50,697 bases of DNA from positions 1 through 50,697 of the forward strand of contig DASVXH010000056.1 of NCBI GenBank assembly GCA_036392795.1, written 5' to 3'. The DNA is from JARIHD01 sp036392795. Lineage in GTDB: Bacteria > Patescibacteriota > Saccharimonadia > Saccharimonadales > UBA4665. The notes below the pieces were generated by a model that made no database searches, was not told the DNA's origin, and was given only the letters and a program-made list of their open reading frames with translations. The number at the start of each line of letters is the position of its first letter. Position 1 is the stretch's first letter. Shown here piece after piece: positions 25,260 through 33,705 of the stretch. The position numbers were made by a program, and so were the translations under genes.

Positions 25260-27161
25260 CTACGCTAACACCGCCTTGATGCGGCGAACGCCAGCCGAGC
25301 TGGCTTCTTCTTTTAGAATCTTGAATCGTTTACCGTCTTCAAAAAGTTGCAAGGTATGATCGACATGAGGGCCGCCGCAAATTTCAAAGCTAAAGGGTTT
25401 TTCTGCACCATCAGCAATCATTTTATAGACTTTGACGGTTTCGCCGTAGCGGTCACCGAATTGACCCAGAGCGCCTAACGGCCCGGTTGCCTCGGCGGTC
25501 GGGTATTCGGCCCAGGACACCTTGAGGTCTTTGCTGATTTGTTCGTTTACGATATCTTCGACTTGTTTTAGTTGTTCGGGAGTAACTTTTTCGGGGTGAC
25601 TAAAGTCGAAACGGAGTCGTTCCTCGGTTATATTGCTGCCGTTCTGTACAACGTGGTCACCCAAAACGTCGCGCAGTGCCTGATACATCAAGTGCGTGGC
25701 GGTGTGGTATTTTTTGTGCTGAAGAGTTTGGCCGCCCAAGCCACCTTTGAAGGTGCCCTTGCTGGCGGTTTGACTGCGTTCGCGCTGTTCTTTCATGAAC
25801 ACATCAAACTGTTCACGCCAATTTTCGGCAACGGCGATACCCTGTTTAAAGGCCTCTTCAACACTTAGTTCAACCGGAAAACCGTACGTGTCGTATAGTT
25901 TAAAGACTTCTTCGCCGGTCAGGCCGTCTTTGCCCATTTTGGACATTTCGTGAATACCTTTGCGGAGCGTCTGACGAAAGACTTTTTCTTCACGCGTTAA
26001 AATTTCGATAACTTCATCGCGTTTACTGACGATTTCCGGGAAATCGGCGTCGTACAAGCCGATTATGACCGGCACCACTTCTTGAACAAAGTTCTGTTCG
26101 ATACCAAGATCGAATGCAAAACGAATGGCGCGGCGCATGAGGCGGCGCATGACATAGCCCTGTTCTTTATTACTAGGCTTAACGCCGTCCACGGCCAGGA
26201 AAGCCGCGGCGCGCAGGTGATCGGCGATTACGCGCATTGCATTTGTATTACTGTCGTAGCTCTTACCGGAGATGTCCTGTAGTTTTTCAATAATCGGCCA
26301 CATAAGACTGATCTTAAAGACGTCAGGATTGTCCAGTGCGGCGGCGGCGATACGCTCAAGGCCTGAACCGTGATCAACATTGCGTTTCGGAAGTTTTTCG
26401 AACCCTTCTCCACGTCTGACGTATTCCATAAAGACATTATTACCAATCTCCATGAATCTGCCACAGTCGCAAGCTGGATGACAATGCTCGCCGTATGTTT
26501 CCTTCTCGGCATCGGTGTGCTCCGAGTCATCAAAACGATAGAACATCTCGCTGCTCGGCCCACCGGGTTCACCGTCGATCATTTCTGCGACACCCTTGCC
26601 ACGCCACCACCAGTTGTTATAGCCATCGTAAAAGAAGATTCGCTCACCCGGTTTAATACCGCGCCTATAACCTTCTTCTTCTGTATTTATATCGGCCTCC
26701 AGCGCCTCTATACCGCGATCCGCGAAAAGTTTCTTTAGAAGGGTAGCACTTTCGGTATCTCTGGGAATATCAAAACGGTCATCGCCAATAAAACAGGTAG
26801 CGTATATTTTATTAATGTCCAGCTTCACGACGTCCAGCAGGAACTCGTACATCCACGTAAGCTGCTCTGCCTTGAAGTAATCACCCAAGCTCCAGTTACC
26901 GATCATTTCAAAGAATGTCGTGTGGCGATTATCGCCAATTTCATCAATATCTTGTGCACGTAGGCATGTCTGACTATCAACGATGCGTGAGCCCTCAGGA
27001 TGTTCCTCGCCCAGCAAATAAGGAATCATGGGCTGCATGCCGGACCCCGTAAACAGCGTCGTCGGATCGTTCAATGGCACCAAAAGCGCTCGCGGAATCA
27101 CTTTGTGTCCGTTTTTTTTGTAAAAATCTAAATAAGCCTGTCTGATTTGCTGCGCATTCAT
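25260..27161 (-). CDS. alaS: Alanyl-tRNA synthetase, minimal form
   Basis: Charges tRNA-Ala. The class II catalytic core (about 1-240) and the helical tRNA-recognition domain (about 240-460) are normal. The beta-barrel half that normally precedes the editing zinc site is missing: the helical domain runs through a short linker (KGTFKGGLGGQ) straight into HTATHLM (486-492). The second editing motif is CGGPHVDHT (595-603, usually CGGTHV). The protein ends at 633 residues with no C-Ala domain, against about 875 in E. coli. The next gene starts about 100 bases away, so a frameshift is unlikely. A TATTAT box lies 7 bases before the ATG with no ribosome site. Confidence 0.95.
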   Translation of the reverse strand: MNAQQIRQAYLDFYKKNGHKVIPRALLVPLNDPTTLFTGSGMQPMIPYLLGEEHPEGSRIVDSQTCLRAQDIDEIGDNRHTTFFEMIGNWSLGDYFKAEQLTWMYEFLLDVVKLDINKIYATCFIGDDRFDIPRDTESATLLKKLFADRGIEALEADINTEEEGYRRGIKPGERIFFYDGYNNWWWRGKGVAEMIDGEPGGPSSEMFYRFDDSEHTDAEKETYGEHCHPACDCGRFMEIGNNVFMEYVRRGEGFEKLPKRNVDHGSGLERIAAAALDNPDVFKISLMWPIIEKLQDISGKSYDSNTNAMRVIADHLRAAAFLAVDGVKPSNKEQGYVMRRLMRRAIRFAFDLGIEQNFVQEVVPVIIGLYDADFPEIVSKRDEVIEILTREEKVFRQTLRKGIHEMSKMGKDGLTGEEVFKLYDTYGFPVELSVEEAFKQGIAVAENWREQFDVFMKEQRERSQTASKGTFKGGLGGQTLQHKKYHTATHLMYQALRDVLGDHVVQNGSNITEERLRFDFSHPEKVTPEQLKQVEDIVNEQISKDLKVSWAEYPTAEATGPLGALGQFGDRYGETVKVYKMIADGAEKPFSFEICGGPHVDHTLQLFEDGKRFKILKEEASSAGVRRIKAVLA

Positions 27162-27206
27162 GAACTACATAATAACAGAGATAAGCGGCTTTTAACAGAG
27201 ATGCTT

Positions 27207-28256
27207 TTACGACCGGTCGTCGCGTACAAGATAGAGGCTATGGCCTCTTGTTTTTAGGCGGCCAGTTTTTTCTTGTTTCATATTTCCTACCAAGCCACCA
27301 GCCTGATTGAAAATCGTCTCGAAGTCGCGAACGGTGGCCGGCATTTCCGCCAACGCCAATACAAACTTAACGCTTACGCCGGCAGTAACTATCTTACTCT
27401 CGTCAATGGTAAACTCGATGCGATCTTCGGGATCGTCAAAAACATCCTCTGGCGACTGACGCAGGCCGTATCCATACTGTACCGATAAGTCCGATAAGGT
27501 TTGTTCTATCTGGCGGCAACGTTGGTGATGCGACAAGAGAGGATTTCGCCTATCGCCCTTGCCGCGGCGAGGCGGAATAACACTAATGCCCAAGATCTCG
27601 TCGCCTCTAGCAAAGCGACCGAGACCCTGAAAACCCTCGCCCCGTTCGATTGCCACCCTTGCTTCTTGTTCTTTTTCCAACAAGCCCTGTTCTCTGCCCT
27701 GCTGAATACCGTCCGAAACCAAAAGATCGGTTTTTCTTTTAAAGTGTTGTGTGCGGAGCTTGCCAGCGATCTCTCTAAGTGCAGCGTCCCCGCCCTTCCA
27801 AGTGCCAAGCGTATTATGCGACTTCATTTTATCTAGGTCCAAAACGAGCAGCTCAATAAGGTACCCTTTTTCCCGCATTTCTTCTAAAAAGCCCTGCTCT
27901 TCCATGCGCCTAAGCATCACTTTTATAGTACTGTACGTCATAATCCCAAGTTCACTATCTATCGAAAGTTCATCGACGAGTGAGCGCAAGATCCTAACCT
28001 CGCGGTTGCGGTCTTCTAGTCTGGCCCTTAGCTCCTCGACCTCCCTGTGAAGCACAGTATTGGCGATAAGCAGGCTGCAATTGGTACGCGCTTGATTAGG
28101 TGTCAGGGTAGGATCTTGAATACAATCGGCCGCGAAGGGCTCGCAAGCCAGCCTTCCACACGGCAGGCTTAGTTCAGTAGGGATGGGTAGTCCTTCAACC
28201 GGCAGGTATAGTCCAGAGCGAGGGTCCAGTGAATCAGAAAAGCCTTCAACAGTCAT
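27207..28256 (-). CDS. Degenerate GGDEF-domain protein
   Basis: 349 residues from the ATG at 28256, five bases after the mnmA stop; longer ORF forms would run into mnmA. The N-terminal part has no known fold. A coiled coil (about 66-98) leads into a GGDEF-like domain: DSELGIMTY in place of DxLTGLxNR, VLDLDKMKSHNTLGTWKGGDAAL (128-150) as the metal-binding and nucleotide region, and RGDEI (207-211) where GGDEF is expected. GVSVKFVLALAEM and NQAGGLVGNMKQEKTGR match the family's final strand and helix. An insert of about 45 charged residues precedes the signature. With the first Gly replaced by Arg, cyclase activity is doubtful; it may bind a nucleotide or be a relic. Confidence 0.72.
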   Translation of the reverse strand: MTVEGFSDSLDPRSGLYLPVEGLPIPTELSLPCGRLACEPFAADCIQDPTLTPNQARTNCSLLIANTVLHREVEELRARLEDRNREVRILRSLVDELSIDSELGIMTYSTIKVMLRRMEEQGFLEEMREKGYLIELLVLDLDKMKSHNTLGTWKGGDAALREIAGKLRTQHFKRKTDLLVSDGIQQGREQGLLEKEQEARVAIERGEGFQGLGRFARGDEILGISVIPPRRGKGDRRNPLLSHHQRCRQIEQTLSDLSVQYGYGLRQSPEDVFDDPEDRIEFTIDESKIVTAGVSVKFVLALAEMPATVRDFETIFNQAGGLVGNMKQEKTGRLKTRGHSLYLVRDDRS

Positions 28257-28260
28257 TGAC

Positions 28261-29373
28261 CTATAATACAATACCGCCGCCGACCACGCGATCGGCATCG
28301 TACAGAACAGCTGACTGACCTGGCGTAATAGCCCGGACTTCATCTTTGAGCGTCAGTTGCCAGTTGCCATTTGGCAGTTTTTGGATCTTTGTAACTTCGA
28401 TTAGTTCGGCCCGATAGCGGGTACGGACATGATAGGCGCCAGACGTGCTTGGCTCACCGTTAATCCAGTGAGCAGAAGTTAGTTCGAGTTCTGCGTGCCA
28501 CAAACGGTCATCCTGCAGATTGGTTGTAACGTAGACTTCGTTTTTGTCCATATCTTTACCCACCACATAATAGGGTAGGCCGCCGCCGACGCCCAGTCCT
28601 TGACGCTGACCAATAGTATAAAATAGCGCGCCGTCGTGCTCGCCAACGATCTGGCCGTTTTGGTCCAAAATAGAACCAGGCATGGTCTTAACAAATTGTT
28701 GCAAAAATTCTTTGATTCCCACTTTCCCAACAAAACAGATTCCCTGACTGTCTTTTTTCTCCGCCGTGTTTAATCCCAGTTTTTTAGCAATATCGCGCAC
28801 TTCTGATTTTTTGTAATCGCCGATGGGCATGAGTGTTTTGGCCAGCGCGTCTTCGTTTACGCGGTACAGGAAATAACTTTGGTCTTTGTTTTTGTCAAGT
28901 CCGGCCAGTAGGGTTGCAGACCCTGCCACCGGCCGCGGCCCACTACCGGCTGCGGGTGATAACCCTTTGGGAATCGCTAGCCCACGTCCAATCCGCGCAT
29001 AATGCCCAGTGGCGATCATATCCGCGCCGTCTTCCAAAGCAGTCTCGAGAAATAGCTTAAACTTGACCTCCTGGTTACACATGATATCCGGATTTGGCGT
29101 CAGACCAGCCTTGTAGCCATCAATCATGTAGTCTACGACTTTGCTGCGATATTCCTTTTCAAAATCATACATTTTGAAAGGAATACCCAATTTAACGGCA
29201 ACGCGTTTGGCATCTTGGTAATCCTCTTTCCAAGGGCAAACAAAGCCGGGCAAATCCTGACTCCAGTTTTTCATATAGACAGCGGTGACATCGTAGCCCA
29301 GCCCTAACAGTAGAGCGGCCGTAACCGAGCTATCAACACCGCCGGACAAACCAACGTATACTTTCTTTGCCAT
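28261..29373 (-). CDS. mnmA: tRNA-specific 2-thiouridylase MnmA
   Basis: Adds sulfur at position 2 of wobble U34 in tRNA-Lys, -Glu and -Gln, with sulfur relayed from a cysteine desulfurase such as the NifS-like protein encoded at 43045-44187. The 370-residue protein has the PP-loop GLSGGVDSS (8-16), first catalytic Cys C99 (PNPDIMCNQEVKF) and second C213 (GICFVGK). The ATGHYARI and KNKDQSYFLYRV family motifs are present. Between them lies a Gly/Pro/Ala-rich insert (about 130-153) longer than usual. A TAAAAT box lies 9 bases before the ATG, and TCAGG is a weak ribosome site. The degenerate GGDEF gene follows after 4 bases. Confidence 0.96.
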   Translation of the reverse strand: MAKKVYVGLSGGVDSSVTAALLLGLGYDVTAVYMKNWSQDLPGFVCPWKEDYQDAKRVAVKLGIPFKMYDFEKEYRSKVVDYMIDGYKAGLTPNPDIMCNQEVKFKLFLETALEDGADMIATGHYARIGRGLAIPKGLSPAAGSGPRPVAGSATLLAGLDKNKDQSYFLYRVNEDALAKTLMPIGDYKKSEVRDIAKKLGLNTAEKKDSQGICFVGKVGIKEFLQQFVKTMPGSILDQNGQIVGEHDGALFYTIGQRQGLGVGGGLPYYVVGKDMDKNEVYVTTNLQDDRLWHAELELTSAHWINGEPSTSGAYHVRTRYRAELIEVTKIQKLPNGNWQLTLKDEVRAITPGQSAVLYDADRVVGGGIVL

Positions 29374-29425
29374 AACCTGACTATTTTAGCAAAAAATTGA
29401 CCCAAAAACCACCTGGAGCACTAGA

Positions 29426-30595
29426 CTAAGAACCGGACATTAATAAGATTATCTTGTCGTTTTGACCATTATCAGTACTGACATACAAGTCACCGTTTGG
29501 TCCCTGCGTTACAGCGCGCAGTCGTCCGTAGGCATTGTCCAGTGCCTTTTCTTCTTTGATAACTTTATTGTGGTCGTCCAAGCGGAGGATTCTCAGGTGT
29601 TTTCCTTTTAGCATGGCAACCGCCAGAGATCCGTTCCACCCCTTCCAGTTATAGCCATTAATAATGGTTCCGCCGGACGGCGCCTGAGTAGGCGCCCCAG
29701 ATGACCAGATGGACGCTATCGCGTTCGGAAAACGGTTTAAATCGGTCATGGGCACACTTTCATTGTAGCCAACAGCTGATGGCGCCCACCCAAAATTGCC
29801 CGGCCGTAGTGTGTTCACCTCATCATCTCTGTCGGGGCCGTGTTCCATGCTAACGCCTGGCACGCCATTTTTGGCCTTGGTAAAGAATGCCAAGCCTTGA
29901 ACATTACGGTGTCCGTACGAATAAATTCGCGGATCGAATTCGCCGCCCATATTTCCGGCGACGGCCTGTCCTTCACGGGTAACGCGCAAAATTTTACCGC
30001 CCAGGCCTCTGGGCTGAACCGAGGTGTCACCTTGGGCCGTGTCGCCCGTCCCTACCCACAGATTGTTGTCCGGCCCAAAACGCAGCCTACACCCCGAATG
30101 ACGCCCGGGAGTAGCACCGTTATTTGCCGGTATGCCTGTGATAATATCTTTGCGGTCAGTTACTAGCATCTCCTCGGTAAGTTTCCAGCGAGCCACGCGA
30201 ATATCGCGCGCCATGCTATTAAAACATGCGTAGATATAGCGGTTTTGTTCAAAATTCGGATCGACGGCCAGACCCATCAGCCCACCTTCGCCCGCAGCCT
30301 TGACGTCTGGTATCGTATGAATCAACCACACCTGCCCATTGTGCCTTAGAAAGCTTATGTGGCCCTGGCGCTCGGTAAATAATAGTGTGCCACCCGGCAA
30401 AAAACCGATATCCCAGACGTTCCTGCGGCCCTCAACGAGTACTTGATCACTCACAGAAGGTGTCGATGTATCCGAAGCGAAAGCAGGGTTACGAGTAGGT
30501 ATTGATTCGGGACGTAACAACGCAGCTACGCCCGCAGCCAAAAGCACAATACCCACAATTGCACCGATCGTTATTAGAATAATTTTTCGCCTCAT
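29426..30595 (-). CDS. Membrane-tethered sugar dehydrogenase-like beta-propeller
   Basis: 389 residues. A single N-terminal membrane helix (IILITIGAIVGIVLLAAGVAALL) is followed by a six-bladed propeller of the GSDH family (PQQ-dependent soluble glucose/aldose sugar dehydrogenase). Visible family signatures are WDIGFLPGGTLLFTERQG, GEGGLMGLAVDPNF, RHSGCRLRFGPDNNLWVGTGD with the probable catalytic His, GGKILRV, YSYGHRNVQGLAF, EHGPDRDDEVN, GNFGWAPSAVGY and DGDLYVSTDNG-like GPNGDLYVSTDNG. It would act outside the cell. A PQQ supply is not evident here, and such an organism usually lacks a respiratory chain, so it could serve another carbohydrate role. GGAGGG precedes the ATG and the gene starts 2 bases after the Ig/PKD gene. 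Confidence 0.82.
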   Translation of the reverse strand: MRRKIILITIGAIVGIVLLAAGVAALLRPESIPTRNPAFASDTSTPSVSDQVLVEGRRNVWDIGFLPGGTLLFTERQGHISFLRHNGQVWLIHTIPDVKAAGEGGLMGLAVDPNFEQNRYIYACFNSMARDIRVARWKLTEEMLVTDRKDIITGIPANNGATPGRHSGCRLRFGPDNNLWVGTGDTAQGDTSVQPRGLGGKILRVTREGQAVAGNMGGEFDPRIYSYGHRNVQGLAFFTKAKNGVPGVSMEHGPDRDDEVNTLRPGNFGWAPSAVGYNESVPMTDLNRFPNAIASIWSSGAPTQAPSGGTIINGYNWKGWNGSLAVAMLKGKHLRILRLDDHNKVIKEEKALDNAYGRLRAVTQGPNGDLYVSTDNGQNDKIILLMSGS

Positions 30596-30597
30596 TA

Positions 30598-31482
30598 TTA
30601 TCCCTCCAGTCGTTTTCGTAATGCCGCTAATTCATACCGCCTGCCCAGCCAAAAGGCCACAAATATTAGCGCGACCGAAGCGGCGGCTGGTGCCCACAAC
30701 ACTCTGGTTACCACTTGCTGCTTTTTTTCGGACTCTTCTGTGGGTACGTTGGTGACAATGGCGCCGTTTGCAACGGCTACCAGCTGCAGATAAGCAGTTA
30801 AACCATTTTTATCAGTCGCCTTGACGATTACCCGATAGACACCAGCCGAACTGTACACATGCTTTAAGTCAATAGTCCCGGCAAATTGTCGACTTATCAG
30901 ATCCGGCGCCTTGTTGTCGCCCCAATCCACGCTAATGGCATAAGGGCCGGTACCGCCGCTCAAAATAACTGGCCACGTTAGTGTTTCGCCAGGATTAGAA
31001 CCACGCTGGGCATAGCTGCTGGTCAGACTGAGTAGTGAACCGCCAAAGGGACTAAATTGTGTGTCGTTAAAGGTAACTTTAACTATGTTGGAATCTGGAC
31101 CCGCCTGATCAAAGGTGTCGTAGGCCCTGGCGATCAAGTCGTTTTGTCCGGCGAATAGATCTACTAGAATGGTGTAGCTTCCCGAATCACACATGACCGA
31201 GCCAACGAAGACATTGTTGGCGAACACTTTTATGAGCAACCCTTTGGGGCAAAGTCCGGCCACCGTTATTGGCGTTTTTGTAAAGCCCTGACCATTGGTC
31301 GGCGTACTAATTGTTGGCGCCTGCGTGGGCGGCTTGCTGGGAATGCGTCCTTCTAGTCCTATTGAACCAGCCTGGGGATTTTCTACAGGCGAAGCAGCCC
31401 GAACGACACCCGCAGTAGCCGAAAAGACCACCCCCAGCAGGCATATAGCAATTACTTTTAACCGGATTCGGTGACCAAACAT
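30598..31482 (-). CDS. Surface protein with Ig-like and PKD domains and C-terminal anchor
   Basis: 294 residues. The signal peptide ends near VVRAAS (about residue 30). A Pro-rich segment (IPSKPPTQAPTISTP) leads to an Ig-like domain with ITVAGLCPKGLLIKVFANN and a Cys pair. A PKD-type domain follows, with VDWGDNKAPDL and HVYSSAGVYRVIVKATD. Near the end is a membrane helix (about 262-282) and a short basic cytoplasmic tail, so it is anchored facing out. The TATAAT near 31511 gives a normal leader. It lies between the DUF916-like gene and the sugar dehydrogenase-like gene, all on one strand, in an envelope operon. Confidence 0.78.
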   Translation of the reverse strand: MFGHRIRLKVIAICLLGVVFSATAGVVRAASPVENPQAGSIGLEGRIPSKPPTQAPTISTPTNGQGFTKTPITVAGLCPKGLLIKVFANNVFVGSVMCDSGSYTILVDLFAGQNDLIARAYDTFDQAGPDSNIVKVTFNDTQFSPFGGSLLSLTSSYAQRGSNPGETLTWPVILSGGTGPYAISVDWGDNKAPDLISRQFAGTIDLKHVYSSAGVYRVIVKATDKNGLTAYLQLVAVANGAIVTNVPTEESEKKQQVVTRVLWAPAAASVALIFVAFWLGRRYELAALRKRLEG

Positions 31483-31541
31483 AGAGTTTCTACTGACGTC
31501 CTCGTCACCATTATACCTATTTTGCTTATGCTAAAGAAATT

Positions 31542-32582
31542 CTAGTGCCGATATCTAGTGCGGCGACCACTAAAAGCCCGTCTAATGAGCCAGATTAGGC
31601 CAACGATAAGCAAAATTACGACCACGAAAGCAACCACCGACCACCACGGCAGATACCAAAAACTGGTGCTAGCCAAAATTTCCTGCGAGTTATTGCCATT
31701 CAAACCGTAGTAAAGAGCAATTTGAGCAGTGTAACGGCCAGGCAACAGTCCGGGGTCGTCACATTCCTCTTTTTGACTTACCGTGGCGTTCGGGTCTTTG
31801 CTTTCCAGAACACTCGACTTTAAACAAGCCTGGATACGCCTGGTCTGCCCCAGCAGCACTAGTTGTTTTTTTGGATTTGCATCAGTTACCTCTTTGACCG
31901 TTGTGCCAAACATATTTTTGACAAGCAAGCTACCGGTAGGCTGTTCGGCAATATTACCACTATTAGTCAAGCGATAGGCGAATTCTTTAGGGGTCGATCC
32001 TAAATAAAAGCTTTTGAACTCCCCCTTGGCGATGTCTTTAGGGTCACCTACAAACATGCCAAATTTCTTAAGGTCCAATTTTTCTCGAGCTTCGCCGGGA
32101 ACCGTGGCGAAGGCCAAGGTGACAGCTGACGCCGCAACGTTCATTTTTTCTTTAGTCACGGGGTTTTTAGCAGTATATTCGATGGCACTGTAGTAGCTGC
32201 CAGCACCCTGATTGGCGGGTATGGTGATGGCAATGGGCACATTGGCCGATTTACCGGCAGCAATCTTAACGTTTTGTTGCACGGTTGCAAAAGGCTTGAG
32301 GGACCACGGAGTTTGCGGTTGGTTTTCGCCCAACTGCAGGGCCGGCGTCCCCGTTTCGTTGGCAGCCCCAAAATCGATAAGCCGAATATCAACCTGCAAA
32401 TCCTGCGTTAGGCTAAGATTGCGGATATATAACGTGTCCTTGACCGTCTTGCCCGGCTGGACGGTATAATCTTTGCGCGGCGAGATACCCAAGCCATTAG
32501 ACTGCTGGGCAGACACGGATGATACAGAAACAAGTGTTATTACTGCTAGAAGCAAGGAAACAACACGTGCGATTTTCTTCAT
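31542..32582 (-). CDS. DUF916-like (WxL-interacting type) anchored surface protein
   Basis: 346 residues. The signal peptide ends near SVSAQQ. The first beta domain reads LGISPRKDYTVQPGKTVKDTLYIRNLS, the pattern seen in DUF916/WxL-interacting proteins of Gram-positive bacteria (strand, PGxT, N-x-S). It is followed by PIAITIPANQGAGSYYSAIEY and a second Ig-like domain (YRLTNSGNIAEQPTGSLLVKN). A C-terminal membrane helix (about 310-333) and Arg-rich tail anchor it. In Gram-positives such proteins hold WxL-domain proteins at the wall. Here three secreted beta-rich proteins with a common C-terminal signature are encoded just upstream, a parallel arrangement. GAGGG precedes the ATG. The family link is by eye. 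Confidence 0.7.
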   Translation of the reverse strand: MKKIARVVSLLLAVITLVSVSSVSAQQSNGLGISPRKDYTVQPGKTVKDTLYIRNLSLTQDLQVDIRLIDFGAANETGTPALQLGENQPQTPWSLKPFATVQQNVKIAAGKSANVPIAITIPANQGAGSYYSAIEYTAKNPVTKEKMNVAASAVTLAFATVPGEAREKLDLKKFGMFVGDPKDIAKGEFKSFYLGSTPKEFAYRLTNSGNIAEQPTGSLLVKNMFGTTVKEVTDANPKKQLVLLGQTRRIQACLKSSVLESKDPNATVSQKEECDDPGLLPGRYTAQIALYYGLNGNNSQEILASTSFWYLPWWSVVAFVVVILLIVGLIWLIRRAFSGRRTRYRH

Positions 32583-32628
32583 AAACCCTCTTTTTACTAG
32601 GAATTAACCTTTAGCCTTTAGTTTAACA

Positions 32629-33678
32629 TCAAAAAGTCGCGGCACAAACATAGGTAAGTGTTGCAGTATACACACCAGGTGCCTGATCCGGCGGAACATT
32701 TACTATATAGCTGACAGTAAATTTGCGATTGTCGGTGGCAGCCGAGCTGGTAGCCACGGTGTCGCCACTTACAAAAGCATACCTATTGGGAATATTATAG
32801 CGGCCGGTAGGAGTGGTAATGCCAACTCCGGTGGGATTGGCGCCAATAGGCGGATCGGTGTTTTGGCGCAAGTTAAGACCAAATTGAGCATTACCCGGCG
32901 CATTAACCGTCGGATTGTCCAGCTGCCTGATCGTGTTGTTTCCCGAAGTCATTGTCGTGCCGTACACCCCTATTGCCAAGCCAAATTCTGCATTGGTAGC
33001 GGCAATCATCTGCGAAGTACCGCGAGCCGCGCGAGCCGTCGAGAGGTCACCCAGATCTATAATACTCTCATTGGCTGTCGAGCAGTCATCACCGAGCGTT
33101 AGGCCAACACAAAATTTTAAGATAGGCGGTACCTCACTGCTTACCAAGATACTGGTTGTGGTCGAGTTGACCACTGCTCCATAATCTATATAAGATCCCG
33201 ATCCGTCACTACTAGCATACGTGCTTATCCTCACATAAAATGTATCAGGGTTGCCGGTAGGATTTACAATAGTGTCAAACGAATAACTGGAAGTACCTGT
33301 GGGGGTTGCCGGTGCGCGTGTTAAGACAAGGCGATTAGCCTGAGCATCCAAAATAGAATAACCCGTTTCTCCCGTCTGGTCAGCCAGAACGGCACCACTT
33401 GCGTCAATACCGGACGGGGCATCGCAGGTGAGCTCCAAAAAAGGATCGGTGCAGTATTCAAGAACCACCGAGCCCACTGCCGCCGAACTGGCATACGAAA
33501 ATCGAAAAACATGACTAGTCGTAGCGCCTGATTGACTATTTTGGATATAAAGACTGCGATCCGGCAGCTGCAACGCCAGGGCGCGGTGCGGGTTTGCCAT
33601 GAAATAAGTCGTCGCCAAGACAGCAGCCAGCAAACCAAACAAGCTATGCCGTGCGATTAATCGTAGGTTCGCTGCCAT
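32629..33678 (-). CDS. Secreted beta-rich surface protein 1 (WxL-like C-terminus)
   Basis: 349 residues with a signal peptide (hydrophobic run near 12-28, ANPHRALAL cleavage region). The rest is Ser/Thr/Gly-rich beta structure with no membrane anchor. It shares features with the next two upstream genes: a region VGSVVLEYCTDPFLELTCDAPSG, the segment AQFGLNLRQN, and the ending DQAPGVYTATLTYVCAATF. The neighbour at 33706 has IGSVLFQICTTPLPGTTC, PQFGLAID and PPGIYTTAITYLVVPTY. The final strand resembles the end of the WxL domain (GxYxxxLxWxL..P). Probably an extracellular structural protein. No clear ribosome site precedes the ATG. Confidence 0.72.
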   Translation of the reverse strand: MAANLRLIARHSLFGLLAAVLATTYFMANPHRALALQLPDRSLYIQNSQSGATTSHVFRFSYASSAAVGSVVLEYCTDPFLELTCDAPSGIDASGAVLADQTGETGYSILDAQANRLVLTRAPATPTGTSSYSFDTIVNPTGNPDTFYVRISTYASSDGSGSYIDYGAVVNSTTTSILVSSEVPPILKFCVGLTLGDDCSTANESIIDLGDLSTARAARGTSQMIAATNAEFGLAIGVYGTTMTSGNNTIRQLDNPTVNAPGNAQFGLNLRQNTDPPIGANPTGVGITTPTGRYNIPNRYAFVSGDTVATSSAATDNRKFTVSYIVNVPPDQAPGVYTATLTYVCAATF

Positions 33679-33705
33679 GCCGTACGTTCTGGCTAGAACC
33701 TATAG

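Noticed and set aside
25163..25260. alaS shortened by a frameshift or assembly error
   Set aside because: The DNA after the stop encodes no C-Ala-like sequence in any frame, and the next gene begins about 100 bases on; the internal loss of the beta-barrel half is also not explained by one frameshift.
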